Shown piece after piece: positions 1 to 10,440 of a stretch of DNA of 45,655 nucleotides (position 1 is the first letter of the stretch; the number at the start of each line of letters is the position of its first letter). Below the pieces are notes generated by a model that ran no database searches, was not told where the DNA came from, and saw only the letters and a program-made list of their open reading frames with translations. The stretch covers positions 1 to 45,655 of the forward strand of contig KN880625.1 of NCBI GenBank assembly GCA_000934385.1, read 5' to 3'. The stretch is from Cylindrobasidium torrendii FP15055 ss-10 (Eukaryota; Basidiomycota; Agaricomycetes; Agaricales; Physalacriaceae). A program made the translations under genes and the position numbers.

Positions 1-1906
1 CGTGATAAGTAAGTAACCATAAGTAGAGTACAATGAAATAGAAGCCATAACAATGGCATAAGTACCAGAACAATCAGAGTGAGATGACGAGGGATAATGA
101 GGCGGAGAAACATGGGTATAGGGTGAGAGGAGGACAATGGAGAGGACGAGGATGAGGTGGTTGGAACAATGGGAACGTACGCTCGAGTCGAACTCGAGTC
201 GTACTCGTGACCTACGAGAGTCGAGGCGCCAGTCGATGGCGCGTTGGACTCGACGAGGTTTGCCCGATGATGATCCGGCATCATCGAGCTAACAGAAGGT
301 CTCAAGGGCTGGCTGGGTGAATATCGGAATGTAAAGAATTAGGCTATAGGAAACCTGCAGGATCCGGGAATGACGACGACAAGCACAAAAAGCACGCTGC
401 GTCTGTGTCGAGATGAGCTCTGCGTGAAGACGTGTTTCTCAGCTACAAGTCGACCGCTGAATTACTGAGACCGCAGGGGGCTTGTAAGCTACAGGCTTGT
501 AGGCTGAGGTCGAATGCGAATTCTGACTTTCCTACTCGAATTCACAGCAAGTAGTGCTATTGGATTGTACCGAGCAAGATATCTTGAATCGTTTCGCAAG
601 CATTTGCGTCGGCCAGCGCTTGGGAATTTCCAATGTTTTTACTGTGAGAAGGTCGAAAATTTGAGCGTAGCTGCGGCCCACACCTCCCTATCCTGAAATG
701 AGACGGGAAAGAAGGGGTACGACCGTCTCACGGCTATTTTTTGAACGTGTATTGGGGCACATATTGCTCGGCCTCTAGCTCCAGGCCTCACGAGGAATAA
801 CGTTACGGAGTGCATCAATCATGGAGAAATACTGTAGGATCGAACTTATGGACAACCTCTAGGACCGGTGTTTTCTCGTAATATATGAGCAAGATCTTCA
901 TCTCATCTGGAGAGTTGAGCATGAATGGAATGGCGTGTCCCTTCGGCAGCCTTGCTGAAGCAAGTTACATAAGACTCGCTGTATTGGGGCAAAAGTATCG
1001 CTGAACTCTCAGTGGACGATTCATGTCTGAAGCCTCCTTTCGGCAGCTCCTTACAGTTGGTGCCACTCCCTTGCCACTCCCTGCAAGCTCTCTGGTTTCC
1101 GCCGACTGCGGGTCCGGATTCGAGTGTTAATTTTGCAATTGAATGCACTAAAGTACAAGGGATTTCATGTCCGGCTGTGGTTAAACGGGAATTTTCGTCC
1201 CTCTTCAAGAGCGGTAGCTTCAAGCTTCAAGACGGCCACGCATAAAGCGCGCAGGTCGCAGGTGCTATGCCGAGGCCATAGAAAATGTTCACCCTTGAAT
1301 TGGAATTAAGCTTCTGCAACATCTTGTGAGTGTAAGAGAGTATAAACACGATTCAGCGCTTTGCTGGATTGGTCCTGCCGATTAACCACGTCCGCCAGCT
1401 AAATGAACGGAAGCGTCTGAGGGCAATGTCACGGTATTTCGCGAGATCGCCGTTTGATGGCCGAACGCTCGGCAGGGCGTTCAAATTGGGCAGCTACATG
1501 TCACCTTTCTTTTTCAAACCACATTTCTGAGATAACCTTTCGATGGACTGGCTGGTTTCAAGGAGTTGATCTTGATTCTCTGCTTTTGACAGACATCGAT
1601 TCACCATCATGCAACGTTTACCTAATTGATGCCAATGGGACAATGAGTAGGAAGTGCATTATTGTCGATACGGATGCCATGGCCGCGTAGGCGGCTTTTA
1701 GCCACTCTCCGGCACACAATTAGATGACAGAGTTGGCTAACAAGACTTCCGTTCCCGTTTTGGAATCTCTAGGAAACCTATCTGACCCACAAACATCCGT
1801 ATCCCGAGAGCTCTTAAAAGCGAGCAAATTTCTGAGATGGTCCCCCAGGCTTTGGCTCCATACTTCCTCTCTACCGCCCTCTTTTCTTCAACTTCTAGCG
1901 GGAAGA
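1..1906. other. Left-edge non-coding region, upstream of the oxidase gene
   Basis: I see no convincing gene here. Open frames are short, overlap on both strands and lack splice-consistent extensions or recognisable motifs. Around 180-245 there is a small cluster of repeated ctcgagtcg-type words. The last few hundred bases must include the promoter of the multicopper oxidase. A 78-codon frame at 1454-1690 has no recognisable motif and is treated as chance. Confidence 0.5.
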
Positions 1907-4340
1907 ATGGTCTTACTTTCTCCTTCTTTGCTCGTCACGACTGTCTTTCTTGGACTTGCTGCTACAGCAAAGTTTGTCGACGTTCCATCCGACGACAATG
2001 GCGTCGCATATCACAGCCTCACTGTGTCTGAGGGCGCCTACTCTCCCGATGGTGGCAAGGAGCGGTGCGTGTAGTACCGTACTTATCAAGAATATCCACT
2101 TACATTAAATCTAGGTCTGTGTACTTCTTGAACGACGACTTTGGGTCGCATATTATTGGCATCGACGAGGGAGCCACTCTCAAGGCAAGCCATTTGCCCT
2201 TGGGCGCCTTGGAGTCCCTACTAACTGTCAATTCTGTAGCTCGAGGTCAAGTCTGAGATATCGACACCATTCACGCTTCACTCCCATGGCATCCATCAGC
2301 GTGATTCGATTTGGATGGACGGCGTACGCTCATCCCTACGTGCCTTGGTGCATTTTCTTACTTAGTGGTTGCGTAGGTGCCGGGCGTGACGCAGAAAGCT
2401 ATTATGCCAGGCGAGACGTTCACATACGAGTTCAAGGTCGAGCAGTCGGGCATGTACCACATGCATGCACACTACAGTATGTTTCCTTCGAAGCCTTCAA
2501 GTTGTTGTGACTGTGTTGGTTGATCATTACTGCAGAGGCCCTCCAGGACGATGGCATGTACATGGGGCTTCTCGTTCGGTATATCTTCATTCTGGTAGTT
2601 TCCGTAAGATGTCTTCCTGACCATCCAACAGCCCCTCCGCCGATAAGCAGAAGCCCTTTGCACAAATCAGCCCCGAAGACCAGGACCTTATTGCAAAGGC
2701 CGAACAGAACGCCAACGCTGTTCTTTTGGCGGATTATCGTCGTTATACTTCCACAGAGCTTCAAACCGTCTGGGACGAGAGCAACATCGAGCCTCTGTAT
2801 GTTTTCTCTCACTTTAACGACTTGGGCGACCGTTGCTGACGTCTACCGAAGCTGCGCGAATGCTATCCTCTTCAACGGTCAAGGTTCTGCCGTCTGTCCT
2901 TCCCGCGCAGAAATAGATGCGATGGCTGCGGGAGGCAACTATTCGTCGCAGGGGTGAGTGCACCCTAGTTCACGGCGTTTGCTTGATGCCAACGAGCTTG
3001 TAGCTGCCTGTGGCCAAACGACCCCGCTGTGATTGCTTTCCCAGACGTCGCCAACCCCGATGCTGTGCCCCTGGAAATCTACGAATGCGACACGAACGCA
3101 GTCAACTCTCCCTTGTACACGATTGAGGTCAACAAAGAGGATGGGTGGGCTGTCCTAGATTTCGTGAACGCCGGCGGCCTTTGGCAACTGCAGGTCTCTG
3201 TCGACGAGCACCCTTTGTGGATCTTTGGTACGCGAACTGCGCTCAATTGTGTGTCTCGGCGGCTAAATGATATCTAGCGGTAGACAGTGAGTACGTGGAT
3301 GTAACAGAGCCTGTCGACTCGTTTGCAGTAAGCTCTCTGCCTATGCCCCATACTGAGCTCAGTTTTAACGACATCGGTTAGGTCAATGCGGGCAGTCGCT
3401 TCCAGGCTGCTATTAAGCTTGACGGCCAGGCTGGAGACGCATTCAACATTCGTGCTGCAGCATTGACCGGTGTTCAATTCCTGTCGGGCTATGCAATCCT
3501 TCAGTACAGCTCCGCCGATGGTGGGAACACGACTCAACTCGTTTCCCCAGCTGAAGGTTATCCCGCTCTCGCCAATTCGACGGCATACATCAGCTACACC
3601 GGCGACTCTCTTACTACCGCAGATGGACTCGCAGAGAATGCTACCGCCTTCAATCCATCTGGCCCGCAAGCCGCGCCCTTCGTCGCATCGGTACCACCTT
3701 CAAGTGATGCTGTTGTCGACTACACTTTCATCTACGACATGTCGCGTCCCAATGCTACCCGATACGCGATGAATGCCACGGGTCTGCACCCAAGCATGTA
3801 CGAGGATAGTGACCCACTCGTCTGGAAGTCTGTTTACCAGCCCTTCCTTGACGGCAGCGCCACCGGAGCAGTCGCAAACTCCCACAGCATTGAAGTGGTT
3901 GATAAACTCAACGCTACCATCGACCTCATCATCTCTGTCACGTACGCAAAGTCCACCGGGCATCCCATCCACAAGCACTTGAACAAGTTCTGGGTCATTG
4001 GTTCGGGAACGGGGCTGTGGAACTGGACGAGTGTCGCGGACGCTGTAAAGGATATTCCAGATTCCTTCAACTTCAACAACCCGCCTCTCCGCGATGGATT
4101 CAACACACCATCGACGTTCACTTCGGATGCCTCATGGCTCGCGCTGCGCTACATTTCGGATACCGCTGGACCGTCCACTTTACACTGCCATCTCTCGCAG
4201 CATCTCGGTGGCGGCATGCTTTCTGGTACGTTTGTTCACGTAAGTACTGTTCCGCCGCTCACTAACGCTTCCTTGCAGTCGCGCTACAGGATATGGAGAG
4301 CTTGCGACTGCCAGCGGAGTTCGACCAGCCCAGCTCTTGA
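1907..4340 (+). CDS. Secreted multicopper oxidase, fungal pigment (Abr1-like) type
   Basis: Multicopper oxidase that couples one-electron oxidation of phenolic or pigment precursors to O2 reduction at the cell surface or wall. Exons are 1907-2064, 2115-2184, 2240-2323, 2377-2476, 2536-2578, 2632-2796, 2852-2953, 3004-3227, 3278-3327, 3382-4225 and 4279-4340, giving 633 residues in frame. Residues 1-21 form a signal peptide (MVLLSPSLLV...). Copper motifs in order are HSHGIHQ (90-96), MHAHYKALQ (133-141), HPIHKH (526-531) and HCHLSQHLGGGM (600-611). All four are present, so the enzyme looks intact. Met611 sits at the type-1 axial position, which implies a lower-potential site. The HPIHKHxNKxWxIGxG signature and the following NW-SVADA stretch resemble pigment oxidases such as Aspergillus Abr1 more than laccases. 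No iron permease gene is adjacent, which argues against a Fet3 role. The second intron (2185-2239) is GC-AG. The exact substrate is unknown. Confidence 0.9.
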
Positions 4341-5320
4341 GAAAACCGCGCTATCTTCTTTCTCTGAATGGACTTAGTTTGGTATTGACGTACCGTATTT
4401 AACCCCCACAGTAGTTCCAACGTACATACATTCTTTACACGTCAATCGCAAATAACTGCTTGCTTCTACGCGCTAGAACTAGGCAACCACAGCGCTAGTA
4501 AAAGTGAACCTCAATGTGAGTAGTGAAACTATGGTGAGGCTTTCGTTAGCGCCAAATTTAAATTAAGCGCCCGCGAGATTGTTTTGATTATCGCTTTCCT
4601 CCTTAGCATAAAAAACGAAGGAAGTTTGCCCATGCTCACGGTATAGACCATCACCGAGGCGAACATGGCAATTTGGTATGCCTTATAATGTGATGCCTCG
4701 GTCAAACGGGAAGGCATCAGTCGTCCTATGTTCTTTGAATGTATTTTGCAACTTACTCTGCTAGATCATACATAAGAAGTGCCTGTTATTCATATGACAC
4801 CGCGCAAGGTCACGGAATGAACGCGGAATGGAAGTAGTCAGTGGTCACTGAATTAGTTGAGGCTCACGACAATGCACTTTAGCGGGAGGACCGTCCCTGC
4901 TTAGAGCGAATCGTCAATTCAAGAGAAAAAAGGGGACAAGATAGCTGTCCAAGCTACGAGAATCACTGCAGCTAAATCTCATCGGAATATATTAGAACAC
5001 CATCGATGGTAATACAAGAGCCTTGCACTAAAGGAAGCCACTAGAAATACAATGCGTGCATCGATGAGAAACGAACCCACGGTCTCGTGCTCGTGAATAG
5101 ACTAATACCCAAACCTGGTCCTCGAATGCCGTTTTTGTCGAAGCCGTCGTGCATGTGAGGGATGGGTGGTAAGTAGGTTCCCGAGAGCCTGGACAGCCAT
5201 TAAGTCGATAGCAGCTGAGATGAGCGCCCGACTTACCTCGAGCACGGCGCCGAGCGTGGGTAAGTATTAAACCCACGTCTGTGTCCTCCGCGGTTGCGCC
5301 CATCCATGCGGGGGCCGTGT
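4341..5320. other. Intergenic between convergent genes
   Basis: This stretch lies between the 3' ends of the multicopper oxidase (+) and the F-box gene (-). Only short frames are present (for example 62 codons at 4529-4717, minus). I see no RNA gene, repeat or conserved protein here. Confidence 0.5.
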
Positions 5321-7359
5321 TTACATCGTGAGGACGTCGATCCCAAGTAGTCGTCCGCCCCGAGTCCTCTAGCAAGGAAGTAATGAGCAGCCAATGAACG
5401 GAAACTAAATGATACACACCTTGAGCAAGAGAACCCGACAGTCGTCCATCATCACGTCCGTCATGTCGAATGCAGAGCGGCTGACGGACTCGACGTAGGG
5501 CAGGGAGCTGGTGATGTCGTCCTTGAACGCGCCCTGGGCCTTGCAGACCGACGGCTCCCGGCACACCTTCCATGTCCGCATCGGCCCAGTCTCCATCTTG
5601 CCGCTCCGCCCACCAAGCTGCTCCTCGACCATGCGAACGACGCACGGATTGTAGTCGCGAATACGCAGAAAGCGGCGTGATGGAATGAGCACAGGCATCA
5701 GGTCTGGGGAAGCCGGCTCGATGGTCGCGCCATAGTCCACAACAACGTCGGCGCCTGGGTCCACACAGTCCTCCTCGCCCTCATTATCTATCTCGTCGAC
5801 CAAAGCAACCTCCATGGTCTCCTTCGGCTGGCCCTTCCAAACCTTGGCGGTGATACTCTCGACGGTCCTCATACCGTGCAGAGCGTGCTGCCAATCCGTG
5901 ACGAGACACTCGCGGAACCAACGGGTGTTCGGAGGTCCCCAAGCATCCCAGGGAACAGGATACATGTTTGTCGCGGTGGGATGGTGTGGCTGCGAGGCAT
6001 CAACGCTGCTCGCAGAATAAGTTGAGAAAAATATCGTATCGGTAGGACTCGCAGACGTGCCCTCGGGCGGCGGTTCATTTGTACATAAGTCTAGCACAGA
6101 TTTGGGATGTTTGGGTATGAAAATGCTGATGGGGAAGAAAAAGACGAATGAAAAGACTTGCGGCCGGAGCGGGTCCTGTGTGGCGTCGACAATGTACACA
6201 CAGCAGGCAATGACGCGCTCCTTGGGATTTGGAAAGTACTCATCGTTGGTATACGAGTTCCGGGCTGAGGAGGGGTAGTAGCCCGGAGCTGGGTTGAGAC
6301 TAAGCGTACTATGCCAGAACATGGGGCCCTCCGCCAGAGGCGGAAAGGAGAACGATCCTAGCAGTTTTGGAGGCGGCGAGTGCTCGGCAGGTTCGCTGAA
6401 CTCGTATGCCTCAAGGAAACCTGATGGCCGGACTATCAGGAACGATGTCTGTGTTATAAACGTGAAGTCTTCGATGCCGGACGGCAACACAAAAGATGAC
6501 TAGAGACGAGTCAGTTGGGGCAGTCGAGAACGTGGAGAAGGGGCCTACGCAGAAGCCGGACGCAATGTTCCACACCTCGATAGTGTCCATCTCTTTCATA
6601 AGAAAGCCGATAAGCCCGCCAGAGACTTGTATTCGAATCGCGCCAGCATTGTTAGAAAGTGGTGCGTTCAAAAGGTCCTTGGCGAAGCACGGCAGTCGGG
6701 TCGCAGCAACATCGGGATGTGGCTCGTTGGTCGACAATGTTCGGAGATGCATCTCGAAGATATACGGGGAGCTACTGCGGGTAAATGAGTGGGTAAGTGG
6801 TGGGCTAATCCGCGCACCTGGCTTCACAACTTGTGATGAGGACCAGAAGATCCTGAGACGGATCTATGGTGAAGTCGCGGATGTCGAGGTCGGGGAAAGG
6901 AAAACTCCACATTTTGTAGGTCGGCTGCTCGTCAAGCCCGCCGTAGGGAAGCTGAAAGAAAGAAATCCCGGGGATGGGATCTTGTCTATCGTGGTCGCGC
7001 CCGTTACCATAGATGCCACCAACGAATTCGTAGATAGACGCCACAGCAGGGAGAAGGAGGCGATGACGACGCTGCCAAGTCAATGTACGCCAGGCCGCTT
7101 CGCGCTTGCGCAACGCCTCTAACCGCTTCACATACGGAGTTTTCGATTCATAGTTTGCAACCATTCGAAACCGTGCGAGGTCGAGAATGTATTGCAGACG
7201 AGAAGATTCTTGGATGATGCTGTAAACCTGTTTGTTGACCTTTGATTCATGTTAGCGTTGCGCGCATATTATGCATGTCCACCGCACCAGACAAGCTGAC
7301 ACTAAATCCTCGAACGTTAGAAACGCAAGGATTACGCCCGCAATTTCGACGGGCAGCAT
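5321..7359 (-). CDS. F-box protein (basidiomycete multigene family)
   Basis: The coding sequence joins 7359-7288, 7239-6818, 6774-6549, 6499-5420 and 5368-5321 on the minus strand, giving 615 residues. The start was chosen at 7359 because the protein opens directly with an F-box: MLPVEIAGVILAFLTFEDL, then VSACLVNKQVYSIIQESSRL, split by the first intron. F-boxes bind Skp1 and recruit targets to SCF ubiquitin ligases. The rest (about 600 residues) contains repeated beta-rich segments such as DFTIDPSQDLLVLI, GGLIGFLMKEMDTIEVWNI and FTFITQTSFLIV. These look like degenerate propeller blades with an aromatic/aspartate rhythm, as in other mushroom F-box proteins. The last exon is only 48 nt. Introns are 43-51 nt with good branch sites. 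The target is unknown. Confidence 0.85.
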
Positions 7360-9853
7360 GTCGAAACGTAGCTGCAATGCAGCGGCCATCATCCAGAATT
7401 TCCTGAATACGAGTCGCCCCTTTTATATGGACGTGGTGGGAGTAAAAGAGATACAAAGATCCGTAACATTTTTGTGAATCAGGCCGGCCCGATCACTACT
7501 TTCACCGCCACAAAATAGACTGCAGCGTAATACCGACGCCGATGCCGCCCGTGTTTGACGATTCACTTTGTCTGAAATGCTCAATTTTCTACTCTTTTTG
7601 TCTCTTGGTAGTAAAAGTCTCCGCCTCTCGAGCGCTTATCCTGCCAGGCGAACCGCTGGACAAGATCGCTACCTCCCGCTGAAGGATACCGAGCCTCAAG
7701 TCAAGTAGGGATGATTAGAATGATAAAGATCAAAACCGCGAAAGACTCCGTTGATGTGGCTGGTCTTTAGCTGCTCTCAATTGGACCGCTCATTGGCGTG
7801 CAACTCAGTGACTCACCTTCCGACAGGCTACCATCAAATTGGTATGCTCTCAACCCATAGGGCTTGTCTTCTGGAAGAAGCTGAAGAAAAGACGAACTCT
7901 CACGCACTACCCCCGGAATCAGGGTCCAGGCGCGACAGCGTTGACGCCTCGAAAACCGAGCGCTCAGCTATCCAGAGATTCGAAATGTTAAAGGTATGCC
8001 GCTCCCGACCGCGATATGTAGGCAGAATTTGACATTGGGCGCTGCGTTGTACCATACAAGGTCTAATATCCGTACATCGACAGTGGTAATGATCCCTCAG
8101 AGTCGATACACATCGTTCTGAGGCGCACGGAAATGACAGAACGCCTGAATAGCTGAAAATACTACTCTCACATGAGTATGTGTATCATATCATCGTATCG
8201 TCGGCTGTTGAATATGTTGACCCTTCGGATAACCTCGTCGTTTAACGGCTATGACACGTAGCCCGCGCTGAATGGTGCGGGCGACCACACGCAGCCGCAG
8301 TGATGGGTTCTCAGCGTCGAGCATGCCCTGCTGACAGTGCCCTCAAGGCCATTATCGTAAATCGATGTCTAACCAGACTCCGCCGACAGCCAAACCAGGG
8401 GTGACCAACGATTCAGCTGGGCGCCACTGCACATCGAACATCGAAATGCTGAGTATATCAAATTGGATAGTAGAGATATGAAGAAGGGACTTGTACGGTT
8501 GACAACTGGAATACCTTTAGCAAATAGCAGAGTATCGAGCCCCAGCGCACTCTGGAGCAAATTTTAGCGTAATGGTGAACACCAGGCCAATTGTACGCAC
8601 AATAATGAAGGTTAACAAAAGATCTATTATCACCGATCTCCCCAATCATAGCACTCCGTTGTAGATTCTACAGCTAACGTGACTTGAAAGTTCTTGAAAG
8701 TTGCAGCGCTGTGAGAACGGACCACCACTCTGACCGTACGAGCCCGGTGCGAACAGCAAAGCGTTGCATGTGATCTTACTGCAACTCCAGAAAAGTCAGC
8801 GGTCCGCACTCACTACGATACATATGTGTAACTATAACAGTTCTTTTGTTCTTCTCAGCGGCATCTGATTGTGTGTGAGCAGCTGAAGACATATTTTTTG
8901 GAGTCATTTACTTTGGACTCGAGGTACATAATGACATTAATGATACTCAACCTGCCGACGCAGTAACTGATTATCGCAGAGATTTTTCAATGATATACTT
9001 AATTGTTGCGTAATAAGCGCCCCTCGAGGCGTTTCAAGCCCAGTTATCCTGGTGACTGCAGGCTGCAGCGATACTCACACGTTATACAGCTAAATTTGTT
9101 GACTCGTCCGGTGAAATGAGGAGTAACCTGAGTTTCCGCCTTTGGACCTTGACTCTACACAAGTGGATGAATGCATCCTAATGTGAAAGGATTTCGTGGC
9201 GTCAAAGCGATGACAGAGGTACCGCTGTATACTCCGCACACTCTTTAGTGATATATAGGCAAGAAGAGCTGTAGAATTACTTGACATACAAATGATGAAT
9301 ACAATGAAGTCCTAAGTCTCATGGTGTTCCTGTGAGATTCAATAGCATCATAGAATAGTCCCGTTGAGCGCGGCTCAAGTAAGTCATTGTTACTGACCTT
9401 TTGAGGCCCAATTAATAACTCTAGGCCATGTTTTCGCTGTGGGAGATGTCAGTGCGGTCACTCCCCAGAAACACCTGAAGACTCAGGATAGTCTACGTAC
9501 CGAGATGCCATTCTTGTGAAAGGTTGCGCAAAGACTTCGCATTCTAGTAATCCGAGTACAAAGGAAGATCATCGGCCAGCGTGCTCACACCTGCGGCGGA
9601 GTCCAGTGGTGACCAGCTTCACGAACGCCTCCCAGAGTGCGGGTAAGTCTCGTAAACATTCAGATGACTCGGGTAGTCCCAGATAATCGCTGGAGACTGG
9701 AATTGTGGTTTGCCAGTCGCATGATGGGAACTGGTATCGAGCAGGAGTTAGGATCTGGGGTCGCGCCACACCCTTGATCGGATGTCGGCCCGGTGCCGTA
9801 CGCGAACTTCGCGAAGACTCGTTCTTTATCCCAACTTCCATCTTGATCTTCAC
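7360..9853. other. Gene-poor region of about 2.5 kb
   Basis: No frame longer than about 93 codons occurs before 9569, and none has a recognisable motif or a plausible splice partner. The right end overlaps a 177-codon minus-strand frame (9569-10102) that is arginine/serine-rich and probably a shadow. The stretch next to 7360 should hold the promoter of the F-box gene. Confidence 0.45.
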
Positions 9854-10360
9854 ATGGCTCCTCGTGGTCGTGGGCGCGGCCAGCGCGTGGTAATTGGATC
9901 CAAAGCGCCAAAAGTCGGCACGGCGGCGGAGAGGGCGGCAGAGCGCCGTGCTCCGGCGGAGGCAGGCGCCGAACCTCTCCCAAAGACCATTGGCGAAAAC
10001 AGGGAGGCGCGCCTCCAGCTTCACAGGGATCGTGCGAAACGATGGGATGCGCCTAGCCCTTGAGCTGCTGAATGGTTTGAGAACGCTGTCATTTATTGTC
10101 AATCACCGAAAGGCAAGCAAGAATTCATGAATTGGTATAAGCGTTGTCCTCAGGCAATTGAAGAATCTCTGAGTGATATGTGCAAGGCTTTATCTTCGCC
10201 ATCCTCCGGCGGATGTCCAGCAGATTCAGCGCCTGATGGCCCAGAAGCCTCGCAAGCAGACTGGAAGTTACACGGGCAATGCCAAACTATGGAATTGGGC
10301 GGGGGTTTGTCGATTTTCTTGTCAAATCATATTCCGTACTGATGGCGAACTTGCTTGAAG
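9854..10360 (+). other. GC-rich possible coding fragment, unassigned
   Basis: From an ATG at 9854 in fair context, a frame begins MAPRGRGRGQRVVIGS and stays open, basic and alanine-rich to 10063. A second frame (10173-10358) contains HPPADVQQIQRLMAQKP. I could not join the two with a convincing intron, nor join either to the gene that starts at 10441. This could be a small RG-rich protein, a decayed gene or 5' leader sequence. I recognise no family. Confidence 0.25.
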
Positions 10361-10440
10361 TACGAATTGGGTGAGGACACCGTCTTCTTCATTGTCTTCC
10401 GCCTGGCGCCTTACAATGGTCAGGCATTTGTGATGAAGCG

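Noticed and set aside
5028..5645. 205-codon minus-strand frame at the end of the first F-box gene
   Set aside because: Frame-shifted shadow of the last exons. The real frame splices at 5419/5369 and ends at 5321.
9569..10102. 177-codon minus-strand frame
   Set aside because: Arginine/serine-rich, lies opposite a GC-rich frame, has no start context or splice partner, and no family resemblance.
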